DNA of 64,000 nucleotides. Origin: Pseudothauera hydrothermalis. GTDB lineage: Bacteria > Pseudomonadota > Gammaproteobacteria > Burkholderiales > Rhodocyclaceae. Where the stretch lies: contig NZ_CP029331.1 in assembly GCF_003345255.1 (NCBI RefSeq), positions 1,054,001 to 1,118,000 on the forward strand. The letters run 5' to 3'. Position 1 is the first letter of the stretch, and each line of letters starts with the position of its first letter. The notes under the pieces were generated by a model. It was not told where the DNA came from, made no database searches, and was given only the letters and a program-made list of their open reading frames with translations. This document shows, in pieces, positions 19,807-28,923 of this stretch. The position numbers were made by a program, and so were the translations under genes.

Positions 19807-20916
19807 ATGGCGCATCTGGACATTTTCCGCTTGACCAAACGTTACGGCCACTTCCTCGCCCTGGACGGCATCGATTTGTCGGTGGAACGTGGCGAATTCG
19901 TGGTGTTGCTCGGCCCTTCCGGGTGCGGCAAGACCACGCTGCTGCGGGCCATCGCCGGTCTGGACCATCAGGACAGCGGACGCATCGTACATGGCGGGCG
20001 CGACATCTCCCGCTTGCCCGCGGCCCAGCGCGACTACGGCATCGTGTTTCAGTCATACGCGCTGTTTCCCAATCTGACGGTTGCGCAAAACATTGCCTAC
20101 GGACTGAAAAGCCGTCGCGTCGAGCGCGCCCGGATGCACCAACGGGTGGCGGAAATGCTGGAGCTGGTCGGCCTGCCGGGCATCGAACGGAAATACCCGG
20201 CGCAGCTATCCGGCGGGCAGCAGCAACGCGTGGCATTGGCTCGTGCGCTGGCTACTTCGCCCGATCTACTGTTGCTCGATGAACCTTTGTCGGCGCTCGA
20301 TGCCATCGAGCGCGTCCGCCTGCGTGGCGAGCTTCGCCAACTGCAAAGGCGTCTGGGGGTGACCACGCTGATGGTCACTCACGACCAGGAAGAAGCGCTC
20401 GCCATGGCCGACCGGGTGGTGGTGATGCAGGCCGGTCGCATCCAACAGATTGGCGATCCGCAGACCATCTACCGTGCGCCGGGCAATGATTTCGTGGCCG
20501 ATTTCATTGGCCGAGGCAACCTGTTGGAAGCCGATGCCTTGGGCAGCCAGCATATCCAGCTTGGCGATCATGTGCTGCGCTGTGCGCAAACCTTGCAGGC
20601 GCAGCGGCGCTATCGGTTCTATGTGCGGCCCGAAGACATCTGTCTGTTGGATGTGTTGGATCAGCGCGAAAACAGTTTTTACGCGCATGTGCTCAAGCAG
20701 GAGTTTCTGGGACCGTATTCGCTGGTGAGCTTGCGGGCCAATCTCGGGCAGGCTGCACCCTTGGTCGCCCAGTTTTCGAACAATTATCTGGCCGGGCGGC
20801 CGCTCAAACCGGGCGCCACTTTGCGCATAGCGATTCCGCCCGAGCATCTATACCGGATGCCGGATGTTGAGGCGGCTCACCGGGGCGCGGGCGCTGAGGC
20901 GGGGGCGACGCGGTGA
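19807..20916 (+). CDS. phnT: 2-Aminoethylphosphonate ABC transporter, ATPase
   Basis: Energises AEP uptake. The 369-residue protein has the Walker A GPSGCGKTT at residues 36-44, a Q-loop (FQSYALFPNLTVAQN), the signature LSGGQQQRVALARAL, Walker B LLLLDEPLSALD and the switch histidine VTHDQEEALAMADR. A C-terminal TOBE-like regulatory domain follows (residues ~260-355; FYVRPEDICLL and FLGPYSLVSLR). The ATG at 19807 fits the family start. Its stop overlaps the GTG start of the permease gene, consistent with translational coupling. Confidence 0.94.
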   Translation: MAHLDIFRLTKRYGHFLALDGIDLSVERGEFVVLLGPSGCGKTTLLRAIAGLDHQDSGRIVHGGRDISRLPAAQRDYGIVFQSYALFPNLTVAQNIAYGLKSRRVERARMHQRVAEMLELVGLPGIERKYPAQLSGGQQQRVALARALATSPDLLLLDEPLSALDAIERVRLRGELRQLQRRLGVTTLMVTHDQEEALAMADRVVVMQAGRIQQIGDPQTIYRAPGNDFVADFIGRGNLLEADALGSQHIQLGDHVLRCAQTLQAQRRYRFYVRPEDICLLDVLDQRENSFYAHVLKQEFLGPYSLVSLRANLGQAAPLVAQFSNNYLAGRPLKPGATLRIAIPPEHLYRMPDVEAAHRGAGAEAGATR

Positions 20917-22616
20917 GGGCGATGGCTGCTATTTTGGCCGCGCGCATCCAAGGCATAGGGGCCGGTGCGCCGGTGTCGGGTGGGTTGCTTCTGCTGGCGG
21001 CCGCTGCCCTGTGCGTTTTCTTGCTGTTTCCGCTCGCCGCCCTACTGGTGAGCAGCCTGCGGGACGACTCAGGTGCCCTCAGCCTGACCCGTTTTGCCGA
21101 GTTTGCCGCCACACCGGGGATGGGGCGCGCGGTCTGGAACACGGTCTGGATTGCCGCAGCGGTCACCGCCATCACCGTGCCGCTTGCCTTTTTGTATGCC
21201 TATGCGCTCGAGCGCGCCTGTCTGCCGCTGCGCGGAGTGTGGCGGATCATCGGGTTGTCGGCCTTGCTGGGGCCATCCTTGGTGGGGGCCATTGCCTTTA
21301 TCCAGTGGTTCGGCACCCAGGGTGTGCTCAAGTCCTGGCTGGGTGAGACGTCGGTCTATGGGCCGCTGGGCATCGTCATGGCCACGGTCTATGCAAGTTT
21401 TCCGCATGCACTGATGATCCTGGTGGTGGCGCTGGCCAACGCCGATGCACGTTTGTTCGAAGCTGCCGATGCGCTTTCGGCTTCACGCAGGCGCAGGTTC
21501 CTGACCGTGACCCTGCCGGGCGCCAAATACGGCTTGATCAGTGCCGCGATGGTGGTGTTTGCCTACTCGGTCAGTGAATTCGGCATTCCCAAGGTAATCG
21601 GCGGCAATTATCCGGTCCTGGCGGTGGAGGTTTATGTCCAGGTGGTCGGTATGCACGATTTTGGCCGCGGTGCGGTGGTGGCGCTGCTGTTGCTGGCGCC
21701 GGCGCTGCTTGCTTTTTTTGTCGACGGCTATGCGCAGCGCCGTCAGCAGGCCAGCCTGACCGCCCGCGCCGTGCCCTATGTGCCGCGTCCGGATTGGCGG
21801 CGTGACTTGCCGCTGTTGGTCTATGTGGCGGCACTCGCGCTGGCGATGCTCGGTGTGCTGGGGATGGCGGCCTATAGCTCAGTGGTCACATTCTGGCCCT
21901 ACAACCTGGAACTGAGCCTGCGGCATTACACCTTTGGGCTGGCCGAGGCGGGTGTGCTCGACGCCTATCTGAACAGCCTGCGGATTGCCTTGCTGACCGC
22001 GCTGTGTGGCACCCCTTTCATCTTCATCACCGCCTATCTTTTGGAGAAAACACCGGGCGCAGTGCCCGGTCTGCGGCCGGTGGTACGGGCGTTGGCCGCG
22101 CTCCCGATGGGCGTGCCTGGGTTGGTGTTGGGTATTGGTTACATTCTGTTCTTCAATCACCCAAGCAATCCGCTCGGCGGTCTGTATCACACCCTGGCGA
22201 TCATGGTCATCGCCAACATCGTGCATTACTACACCGCCTGCCACTTGACCGCGGTGACCGCGCTCAAAAGCATCGACCGGGAATTCGAGGCGGTGTCCGC
22301 CTCGCTCAAAGTTCCGCTGTTGGTCACCTTCTGGCGGGTCACCCTGCCGGTATGTCTGCCGGCGGTGCTGGAGATTGCCCGTTACCTGTTCGTCAATGCC
22401 ATGACCACGGTGTCGGCACTGGTTTTCCTCTACGCCCCGCATACGCTTCCGGCCGCAGTCTCCATTCTCAATCTGGATGAGGCCGGCGAAATCGGCCCGG
22501 CCGCCGCCATGGCCACGTTGATCGTGCTGACCACCGCGTTGGTCAGTTCGCTGCATGCGCTGGCGGGCCGTTTTCTACTGCGCCGGCATCAAGCCTGGCG
22601 AAACCCGAAACGTTGA
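20913..22616 (+). CDS. phnU: 2-Aminoethylphosphonate ABC transporter, double-length permease
   Basis: Forms the membrane channel of the AEP importer. At 567 residues it is about twice the size of a single permease. It contains two binding-protein-dependent transport domains: spans in residues ~25-290 with EAA loop [26 protein letters not shown], and ~310-560 with EAA loop [27 protein letters not shown] single chain therefore replaces separate PhnU and PhnV subunits. The start is GTG at 20913 (GTGA overlap with phnT) or ATG at 20922. No other permease gene is present, which supports one chain supplying both halves. Confidence 0.93.
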   Translation: MRAMAAILAARIQGIGAGAPVSGGLLLLAAAALCVFLLFPLAALLVSSLRDDSGALSLTRFAEFAATPGMGRAVWNTVWIAAAVTAITVPLAFLYAYALERACLPLRGVWRIIGLSALLGPSLVGAIAFIQWFGTQGVLKSWLGETSVYGPLGIVMATVYASFPHALMILVVALANADARLFEAADALSASRRRRFLTVTLPGAKYGLISAAMVVFAYSVSEFGIPKVIGGNYPVLAVEVYVQVVGMHDFGRGAVVALLLLAPALLAFFVDGYAQRRQQASLTARAVPYVPRPDWRRDLPLLVYVAALALAMLGVLGMAAYSSVVTFWPYNLELSLRHYTFGLAEAGVLDAYLNSLRIALLTALCGTPFIFITAYLLEKTPGAVPGLRPVVRALAALPMGVPGLVLGIGYILFFNHPSNPLGGLYHTLAIMVIANIVHYYTACHLTAVTALKSIDREFEAVSASLKVPLLVTFWRVTLPVCLPAVLEIARYLFVNAMTTVSALVFLYAPHTLPAAVSILNLDEAGEIGPAAAMATLIVLTTALVSSLHALAGRFLLRRHQAWRNPKR

Positions 22617-22627
22617 ATCTTGGAGTC

Positions 22628-23782
22628 ATGATGTACTTACTTGACCGCGATCCGCTGTTGCTCACGCCAGGGCCGCTCACCACTTCGCTACGCACCAAAC
22701 AAGCCATGTTGCACGACTGGGGCTCCTGGGACGCGGCGTTCAACCGCATGACCGGCGAGCTGTGCGAGCACATCGTCGCTCTGGCCAACGCCGCCGCCAC
22801 CCATGTGTGCGTGCCCCTGCAAGGCTCGGGCACTTTTGCGGTGGAGGCGGCGCTGGGCACCCTGGTGCCGCGTCAAGGCAAAGTATTGGTGCCCAACAAT
22901 GGCGCATATTGCGCGCGCATTCTGAAGATACTGACCTATTTGGGACGCCAGGCGGTTGAGCTGACGATACCCGAGGACCGCCCTGCCGATCCGGCGGCGA
23001 TCGAGGCCGCGCTGACGGCCGATCCGGCCATTACCCATGTGGCCCAGGTCCATTGCGAAACCGGCACCGGCATCCTCAACCCCTTGCCGGACATCGCCGC
23101 GGCAGTGGCCCGACAAGGGCGCGCGCTGATCGTGGATGCGATGAGTTCGTTCGGCGCCATCGAGATCGATGCGCAGCGCATGCCTTTCGACGCCCTGATC
23201 GCCGCTTCAGGCAAATGCCTGGAGGGCGTGCCCGGCATGGGTTTCGTCATTGCGCGCCGCCAAGCCCTCGAGGCATCGGCCGGCAACGCGCATTCACTGG
23301 CCATGGATCTTTACGATCAGTGGGTGTATCTGCAGCGGACCACCCAATGGCGATTCACCCCGCCTACCCAAGTGGTGGCCGCGCTGCATCAGGCGCTGGC
23401 CCAGCACCGCGAAGAAGGCGGGGTTGCCGCCCGCCATGCGCGCTATGCGGCCAATTGCATGGCTTTGCGTGCCGGCATGCAGGCCCTGGGTTTGCGTCCG
23501 TTTTTGGATGAATGCGTGCAGGCGCCGGTGATCGTAACGTTTCATGCCCCTGCGCACCCGGCTTATGACTTCAAAAGGTTCTATGACGGCGTACGCTCGC
23601 GCGGCTTCATCATTTACCCTGGCAAACTGACCCAGGTCGAAACCTTCCGGATTGGCTGCATCGGAGCGCTGACGCCAGCCGATATCGAGAAAGTGGTGCA
23701 TGCGGTCGGTGCCACGTTGCGGGACATGGGTATCGTGTCCGCGCATGCCAACCCTGTGGCGGTCACTCAGGAGCGCGTCTGA
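22628..23782 (+). CDS. phnW: 2-Aminoethylphosphonate--pyruvate transaminase
   Basis: PLP enzyme that moves the amino group of AEP to pyruvate, giving phosphonoacetaldehyde and alanine. Class V aminotransferase fold, ~384 residues, with [17 protein letters not shown] at the N-terminus, substrate-contact ETGTGILNP and [13 protein letters not shown], and the Schiff-base Lys at about residue 196 in [16 protein letters not shown]. The C-terminal [21 protein letters not shown] is typical. A TTGGAGTC ribosome site sits before paired ATGs at 22628 and 22631; the frame can be read from TTG 22613 but that is unlikely. The stop abuts phnX. Confidence 0.96.
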   Translation: MMYLLDRDPLLLTPGPLTTSLRTKQAMLHDWGSWDAAFNRMTGELCEHIVALANAAATHVCVPLQGSGTFAVEAALGTLVPRQGKVLVPNNGAYCARILKILTYLGRQAVELTIPEDRPADPAAIEAALTADPAITHVAQVHCETGTGILNPLPDIAAAVARQGRALIVDAMSSFGAIEIDAQRMPFDALIAASGKCLEGVPGMGFVIARRQALEASAGNAHSLAMDLYDQWVYLQRTTQWRFTPPTQVVAALHQALAQHREEGGVAARHARYAANCMALRAGMQALGLRPFLDECVQAPVIVTFHAPAHPAYDFKRFYDGVRSRGFIIYPGKLTQVETFRIGCIGALTPADIEKVVHAVGATLRDMGIVSAHANPVAVTQERV

Positions 23783-24595
23783 ATGCAGGCAAAACTGGAA
23801 GCGGTCATTTTCGACTGGGCCGGCACGATTGTGGATTTTGGCTCTTTTGCGCCCACGCAGATTTTTGTCGACGCTTTCCGACTCGCTTTTGGCTTTGAGC
23901 TGAGCTTGGAGGAGGCGCGTGCGCCGATGGGGCTGGGAAAATGGCAGCACATCGAAGCGCTGGGGCGCGATCCGCAAATCGCTCAGCGCTGGCGCGCGCA
24001 GTTCGGTCGTGCGATGAGCAATGAGGACATCGATCACATCTACCAAACGTTTCTGCCGCTACAGGCCGAGCGTGTGGCGGCGCATGCGGATCTCATTCCC
24101 GGTGCGCTGGAGGTGGTCGACAACTTACGCCGGCGCGGGCTCAAGATCGGCTCCACCACCGGCTATCCGCGGCAGGTGATGGAAAAGCTGTGCCAGCTCG
24201 CCGCTGCGAACGGGTATGCACCCGACTGTGTGGTGTGCGCCGACGATTTGCCCGCCGGCTCGCGCCCCGGTCCGTGGATGGCCCTGCAATGCGTGCAGAA
24301 TCTGGCCATTGGCGCAGTGTCGCATTGCGTCAAAGTGGATGACACGGCGCCGGGCATTGCCGAAGGGCGCAATGCGGGCATGTGGACGGTGGGAGTGACG
24401 CTATCGGGCAGCCCGGCCGGTTGGACGTTGCAAGATTTTCGCGCGGCCTTGCCGCAAGCGCAGGCGCGCATGCGTGCGCAGGTAGGCGCGCAGCTGCGAG
24501 CAGCCGGTGCGCATGAGCTGATCGATACGGTGGCTGATCTGCTGCCGGCGCTGGCACGCATCGAACAGCGCTTGGCGGCAGGCGAGCGGCCCTGA
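23783..24595 (+). CDS. phnX: Phosphonoacetaldehyde hydrolase (phosphonatase)
   Basis: Splits the C-P bond of phosphonoacetaldehyde to acetaldehyde and phosphate, completing AEP breakdown. HAD-superfamily protein of 270 residues with nucleophile Asp11 (AVIFDWAGTIVDFG) and the cap-domain Schiff-base Lys53 (APMGLGKWQHIEAL). The Thr motif GSTTGYPRQVM and the acidic motif VKVDDTAPGIAEGRNAG follow. The ATG follows the phnW stop without a gap, with GGAG 9 nt upstream inside phnW. Together with phnS-U and phnW it makes a self-sufficient AEP pathway supplying N, P and acetaldehyde. Confidence 0.97.
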   Translation: MQAKLEAVIFDWAGTIVDFGSFAPTQIFVDAFRLAFGFELSLEEARAPMGLGKWQHIEALGRDPQIAQRWRAQFGRAMSNEDIDHIYQTFLPLQAERVAAHADLIPGALEVVDNLRRRGLKIGSTTGYPRQVMEKLCQLAAANGYAPDCVVCADDLPAGSRPGPWMALQCVQNLAIGAVSHCVKVDDTAPGIAEGRNAGMWTVGVTLSGSPAGWTLQDFRAALPQAQARMRAQVGAQLRAAGAHELIDTVADLLPALARIEQRLAAGERP

Positions 24596-24726
24596 AAGCG
24601 CCGGCCTTCGACAGGCACCCGGCCGGACGGGCGCGCGGGCTGTACTGACTGGCTGTATCATCCCCCAGCCAGATCAAGACAGAGGCCCGCCCACGGCGAT
24701 GCCTCGTAGGAGGGTGGGGACGCCGC

Positions 24727-27285
24727 ATGCGCATCAAGTTCGATGGACTGGGTATCCGGGCCAAGCTTCTGTTGCTGTTTGTCGTCATCAAGGTCGTACC
24801 GCTGATTCTTTTGGCGCTGCTGGCCTGGGAGGGGGTTAGCCAACTGGGCGGTGGACTGGCGGAGCGGATTTCGACGCTGGCCGAGCAGGTGCGCAAAGCC
24901 GTGGCCGATATGGGTGATACCTTTGCCCAGGAGTCGATGGCTGCGCTCGACGAGCGGGCGCGGGAGGAACTCGAACGGCTGACCACCGATACCGCGCGCG
25001 CGATTGCAGATTTTTTGTATGACCGCGACCGCGATGTGCTGCTAGCGGCCCAATTGGCGCCAAGCGAGGAAAACTACCGGCTTTTCGTGGCCAACCGCTT
25101 TCGCAAGCTGGTCGATCAGGGCGAGTGGGGGCTTTCGCCAGATGGCACCGCATGGGTGCAGAAAGCGACCGTCCGCGCGGCCGATGCAGCGGTGGCGCCG
25201 GGCAATGCAGAAAACCGGCAGTCTTTCCATTACCGTCCGCCCGAGCGGGTGCTACGCACGGTGGAGACCCCGCTTTACCACGAGATCACCTTCGTGGGTT
25301 TGGATGGCCGGGAGCGCCTGAAGGTGTCGCAAACCGGCGTATTACCTGCCGACCTGCGCGACGTCTCCGACCCGGCCAACACCTGGTGCAAGGCAGAGAC
25401 CTATTTTCAAGCCTTGCGCAAGCTCAAACCGGGTCAAATCTATGTATCGGAAGTGATCGGACCCTATGTGCCCTCGCGCATCATCGGCACGCTTACGCCG
25501 GAAAGAGCGCGCAGCCTGGGCATTGCCTTCGAACCGGAAAAGGAAGCCTACGCGGGGCGGGAAAACCCGCTCGGCAAGCGCTTCCAGGGCATCGTGCGAT
25601 GGGCGACGCCGGTGACCCGTGATGGCCACATCATCGGCTATGTGACGCTGGCTCTGGACCACACCCATTTAATGAGTTTTACCGACCATCTGCTGCCCAC
25701 TGCCGAGCGCTACAGCGCCATTGCCGACGCTGCCAACGGCAATTACGCGTTTATATGGGACCATCTGGATCGCAACATTGCCCATCCCCGGCACCACTCT
25801 ATCGTCGGCTTCGATCCGCAAACCGGCGAGCGTGCGGTGCCGTGGCTGGAGCAAGGGCTCTACGACGCTTGGCAGCGCAGCGCGCTGCCATTGCGAGCCT
25901 TTCTGGACACGGTCAAGCCCTTCGATGCCCAGAGCCGCGAAAAGAAACCCGCGGCGGAGCTGACCCGCGCCGGGCTGCTGGGGCTCGAATGCCGGTATCT
26001 GAACTTTGCCCCGCAATGTCAGGGCTGGCACGATCTGACCCAGCATGGCGGCTCCGGCTCTTTCCTGATCCTTTGGTCCGGCGTGTGGAAACTGACCACC
26101 GCAGCGGCCATCCCGTATTACACCGGACAGTATGCCGACACGCCCCGAGGTTTCGGTTATGTCACCATCGGTGCCAACGTCGATGATTTCCACGAACCGG
26201 CGCGCAACACTGCGCGGCTCATTGGGCACAAAGTGGAGGCGTTCAGCGAGCGGGTCAAGCGTGAGCAGGCCGTCTTGCAGGCACTCATCGAAGGCGCGAT
26301 GGCGCGCACGGCCATTAGTCTGAGCGCATCGACCCTGGTGATGGTGGTGCTGGTCATCGGCATCGCGATATGGCTGGCCTCGATGCTGACGCGACGGGTG
26401 ACCGATATGACCGCCGGCCTGACCCGGATCGAAGCGGGTGATTTCGACTACCGTTTCCCGCAGGGAGGCAAGGATGAATTAGGCCGCCTGAATGAGGCGC
26501 TGAACAAAATGGCCGACAGTGTCAGCGAATCGTTCAAGCGGCTCGACGAGGCCCGCCGCCAGGCCGAGGACAACAGCCGCATGAAAAGCGATTTCGTCGC
26601 CAGCATGTCGCATGAGTTGCGCACGCCGCTCAATGGCATTTTGGGCTTTGCCGAATTGATCCGCGCCGATGCACCCAGCGATGACATTCGCGAACAGGCC
26701 GAGATCATCTACCACAGCGGCCAGCATTTGCTCGCACTGGTCAATGACATCCTTGACCTTGCCAAGATCGAGGCCGGTCAGATGAATCTGGCCGCGACCC
26801 CATTCGCCCTCAGGCCGCTATTGCAGCAACTGGCCGATTTGCACGGGCAGTCTGCGCGTCAGAAAGGGCTGACCTTGTCGGTCGAGTTTTCGCCCGATTT
26901 GCCCGACACCTGCATTGGCGATCCCACCCGGCTGCGTCAAGTGATCAACAATCTGCTCGGCAATGCGGTGAAGTTCACCCGTGAAGGCGGCATCGTATTC
27001 TCCGCGCGGGCACAAGACGGCCGCTTGGTGGTTGGGGTGCGCGATACCGGTCCGGGGATCGAGCCGGCATTACAAGAGGTGATCTTCGAGCGCTTTCGTC
27101 AGGCATCCGCATTCTCGACCCGCGAACATGGCGGCAGCGGTTTGGGATTGGCTCTGGTGCGGGAAGTCGTGGCGCTGATGGGCGGCGCGGTGCGGTTAGA
27201 ATCCGCACCGCGGCAGGGCAGTTACTTTGAGTTTTGGGTGCCGCTGGTCATGCCGGAAAAACCGCAGCCAGGGAGCTCGACGTAA
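24727..27285 (+). CDS. Membrane sensor histidine kinase with large extracytoplasmic sensor and HAMP domain
   Basis: The 852-residue kinase has one span near residues 12-32, a periplasmic sensor of ~490 residues, and a second span near 530-555. HAMP follows (TRRVTDMTAGLTRIEAGDFDYRFP), then HisKA with phospho-acceptor His629 in SHELRTPLNGILGFAEL. The HATPase domain contains NNLLGNAVKFT, VRDTGPGIEP and GGSGLGLALVREV. The sensor contains double-Cache-like pieces (FVGLDGRERLKVSQTG, VTRDGHIIGYVTLALD) plus a middle part with two Cys (LGLECRYLNFAPQCQGW); the ligand is unknown. No receiver domain is fused, but a single-domain receiver is encoded on the opposite strand and overlaps the last 38 bp. AGGAGG precedes the ATG. 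Confidence 0.93.
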   Translation: MRIKFDGLGIRAKLLLLFVVIKVVPLILLALLAWEGVSQLGGGLAERISTLAEQVRKAVADMGDTFAQESMAALDERAREELERLTTDTARAIADFLYDRDRDVLLAAQLAPSEENYRLFVANRFRKLVDQGEWGLSPDGTAWVQKATVRAADAAVAPGNAENRQSFHYRPPERVLRTVETPLYHEITFVGLDGRERLKVSQTGVLPADLRDVSDPANTWCKAETYFQALRKLKPGQIYVSEVIGPYVPSRIIGTLTPERARSLGIAFEPEKEAYAGRENPLGKRFQGIVRWATPVTRDGHIIGYVTLALDHTHLMSFTDHLLPTAERYSAIADAANGNYAFIWDHLDRNIAHPRHHSIVGFDPQTGERAVPWLEQGLYDAWQRSALPLRAFLDTVKPFDAQSREKKPAAELTRAGLLGLECRYLNFAPQCQGWHDLTQHGGSGSFLILWSGVWKLTTAAAIPYYTGQYADTPRGFGYVTIGANVDDFHEPARNTARLIGHKVEAFSERVKREQAVLQALIEGAMARTAISLSASTLVMVVLVIGIAIWLASMLTRRVTDMTAGLTRIEAGDFDYRFPQGGKDELGRLNEALNKMADSVSESFKRLDEARRQAEDNSRMKSDFVASMSHELRTPLNGILGFAELIRADAPSDDIREQAEIIYHSGQHLLALVNDILDLAKIEAGQMNLAATPFALRPLLQQLADLHGQSARQKGLTLSVEFSPDLPDTCIGDPTRLRQVINNLLGNAVKFTREGGIVFSARAQDGRLVVGVRDTGPGIEPALQEVIFERFRQASAFSTREHGGSGLGLALVREVVALMGGAVRLESAPRQGSYFEFWVPLVMPEKPQPGSST

Positions 27286-27601
27286 TCGGCTTGACCAGAA
27301 TGTCGTCAAAGCCGGCCTGTAGGATGCGCGTTTTCTCGCTTGCCATCGCGTGCGCGGTGTAAGCGATCACCCGTAGGCCGGCAAGCGCCGGATTGGCCCG
27401 GATTCGTCGGCAAACCTCCTCGCCATCCATGCCCGGCATGCTAATGTCGAGCAGCACGCAGTCAAACGACGCAGCCGCCAGACGCGCCAAAGCCGCGCCG
27501 CCACTTTCCGTTTCTTCGGTCTCCCAGCCGCGTTTTTTGAGCAACGCCACGGCAAGGCGGCGGTTGATTTCATTATCGTCGACGATGAGCACACGCTTCA
27601 T
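27248..27601 (-). CDS. Single-domain response regulator (receiver only), convergent with the kinase gene
   Basis: A 117-residue CheY-like receiver with acidic DD8-9 (VLIVDDNEINRRLAVALL), phospho-acceptor Asp52 (VLLDISMPGMDGEEVCRRIR), Thr near 83 (IAYTAHAM) and Lys near 105 (ILVKPI). No output domain. The DDNEINRRLA and AYTAHAM forms are typical of receivers fused to hybrid kinases, so its likely partner is the neighbouring kinase, whose 3' end it overlaps by 38 bp tail to tail. The start at 27601 is the family start; the frame open to 27727 reads through the tRNA terminator region. Confidence 0.9.
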   Translation of the reverse strand: MKRVLIVDDNEINRRLAVALLKKRGWETEETESGGAALARLAAASFDCVLLDISMPGMDGEEVCRRIRANPALAGLRVIAYTAHAMASEKTRILQAGFDDILVKPITSSSLAAVFPA

Positions 27602-27697
27602 GACTAAACCGGGAGAATAACGGGGCTTTGCAAACGACGTAGTTATAGCAGAACCGGCGCGAGCCCCTGAACCGAAAAACCCGTGCGATTGGCGCAT

Positions 27698-27743
27698 CAA
27701 AGCAAAAAGCCGATTGCTTTTCGGCAATCGGCTTTTTGCTTTG
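27698..27743. terminator. Bidirectional terminator beside tRNA-fMet
   Basis: A perfect 20-bp inverted repeat (27698-27717 and 27724-27743; core GCCGATTGC/GCAATCGGC) with a 6-nt loop. A-runs and T-runs flank the core on both sides, so each strand reads as GC stem plus U-run. It ends the tRNA transcript on the minus strand and could also stop plus-strand readthrough. Confidence 0.9.
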
Positions 27744-27748
27744 GTATT

Positions 27749-27826
<78 letters not shown>

Positions 27827-27907
27827 TCGGAGAAAGAAAACTATAGCCAGACCCAAAATCTGTGTCAAGAAAATTTTACGGCATGTGTTGGATCATGCTG
27901 AGCATAT

Positions 27908-28792
27908 CTAGGGCCGGCAAGCGGTTCGACCTTGGTCGGTGGCGCGTTGGCCGCGCGCGGTGAGAGTTTCGGCCAGGGTCTGCAATACCCGCATCGGCGG
28001 CTGGTTTTTGGGCCGGATCATGCCGGTGGGCACCCGGGCGATGTCTGCCGGTAAGGGGGTGATTTGCAAAGCGGTGGCGTGCGCGGATTGTTCGATCACG
28101 CGCCGGGGGATCAAGGTCCAGCCCAAGCCGACCGAGACGCAACCCAAGATGCCTTCAAGAGTGCCGAATTCCATCACCTCGTTGAGCGGGTGGCCGATGC
28201 TGCGCTGCCAGGCCAGCGCGCGGGCTCGGTAGGCGCAGCCTTCACGAAAAAGGATCAGCGGCGCGCGCGCCGGGTCGGTACCGGGTACGGCTACATGTAC
28301 TAGTTCTTCGAGCAGCACTTGATCAAAACTCAGGTCAGGGTGGTTGACCGGTCCGGCCACGAAAGCGCAGTCGAGTTTGTGCGCCAGTACTTTGTCGATG
28401 AGCGCGGCGCTGGTGTCGGTATATACCCGCACGTTCAGTTCCGGATAGCGGGCGCGCAAGTCGCGCAGTGCTGCCGGCAAATGCAAGGCGGTGAAGGTTT
28501 CCATGGCACCGATGCGTACATCGCCGACTGCCTCACCTGCCTGCCTGACCGCCTGGGTGGCTTGCCTTTCCAGTGCCAGCAACTGGCGCGCGTAGTCGAG
28601 CAGTACCCGTCCGGCGGGGGTGAGCGCAACGCCCCGACCAGCGCGGTAGAACAGTTCGGTTCCCAACTCCCCTTCCAGGCGACGGATGCGGTTGGTGACA
28701 TTGGACTGCACCGTGTTGAGCTGGCCGGAAGCAGCAAGGATGCCGCCCGCGTCCGCCACGGCGACAAAGGTGCGCAGGGCGAGGAGTTCCAT
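27908..28792 (-). CDS. LysR-family transcriptional regulator
   Basis: A 294-residue regulator. The N-terminal helix-turn-helix spans residues 1-60 (LLALRTFVAVADAGGILAASGQLNTVQSNVTNRIRRLEGELG). A LysR substrate-binding domain follows at residues ~88-290 (GDVRIGAMETFTALHLPAAL, LDCAFVAGPVNHPDL). It is divergent from an MFS transporter gene with a ~130-bp gap that holds ATCTC-TATAG-GAGAT (28798-28812), a T-N11-A-type inverted repeat near the LysR start. It likely controls the transporter; the inducer is unknown. Confidence 0.92.
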   Translation of the reverse strand: MELLALRTFVAVADAGGILAASGQLNTVQSNVTNRIRRLEGELGTELFYRAGRGVALTPAGRVLLDYARQLLALERQATQAVRQAGEAVGDVRIGAMETFTALHLPAALRDLRARYPELNVRVYTDTSAALIDKVLAHKLDCAFVAGPVNHPDLSFDQVLLEELVHVAVPGTDPARAPLILFREGCAYRARALAWQRSIGHPLNEVMEFGTLEGILGCVSVGLGWTLIPRRVIEQSAHATALQITPLPADIARVPTGMIRPKNQPPMRVLQTLAETLTARGQRATDQGRTACRP

Positions 28793-28923
28793 GATTTATC
28801 TCTATAGGAGATGGAATCGTTCTAAACAAATCGCTTGAGAAGATATGTGATTTCCCCCTATGGTGTCGACACTTGCACCAAAACCCGGAGGATAAAAACA
28901 AGGTGGACGGAGACAGACAACGC

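Noticed and set aside
28829-28854. AAATC-N16-GATTT inverted repeat between the LysR and MFS genes as a second operator
   Set aside because: Five-base arms at that spacing are weak in a locally AT-rich stretch. The T-N11-A repeat at 28798-28812 is the better LysR-type candidate.
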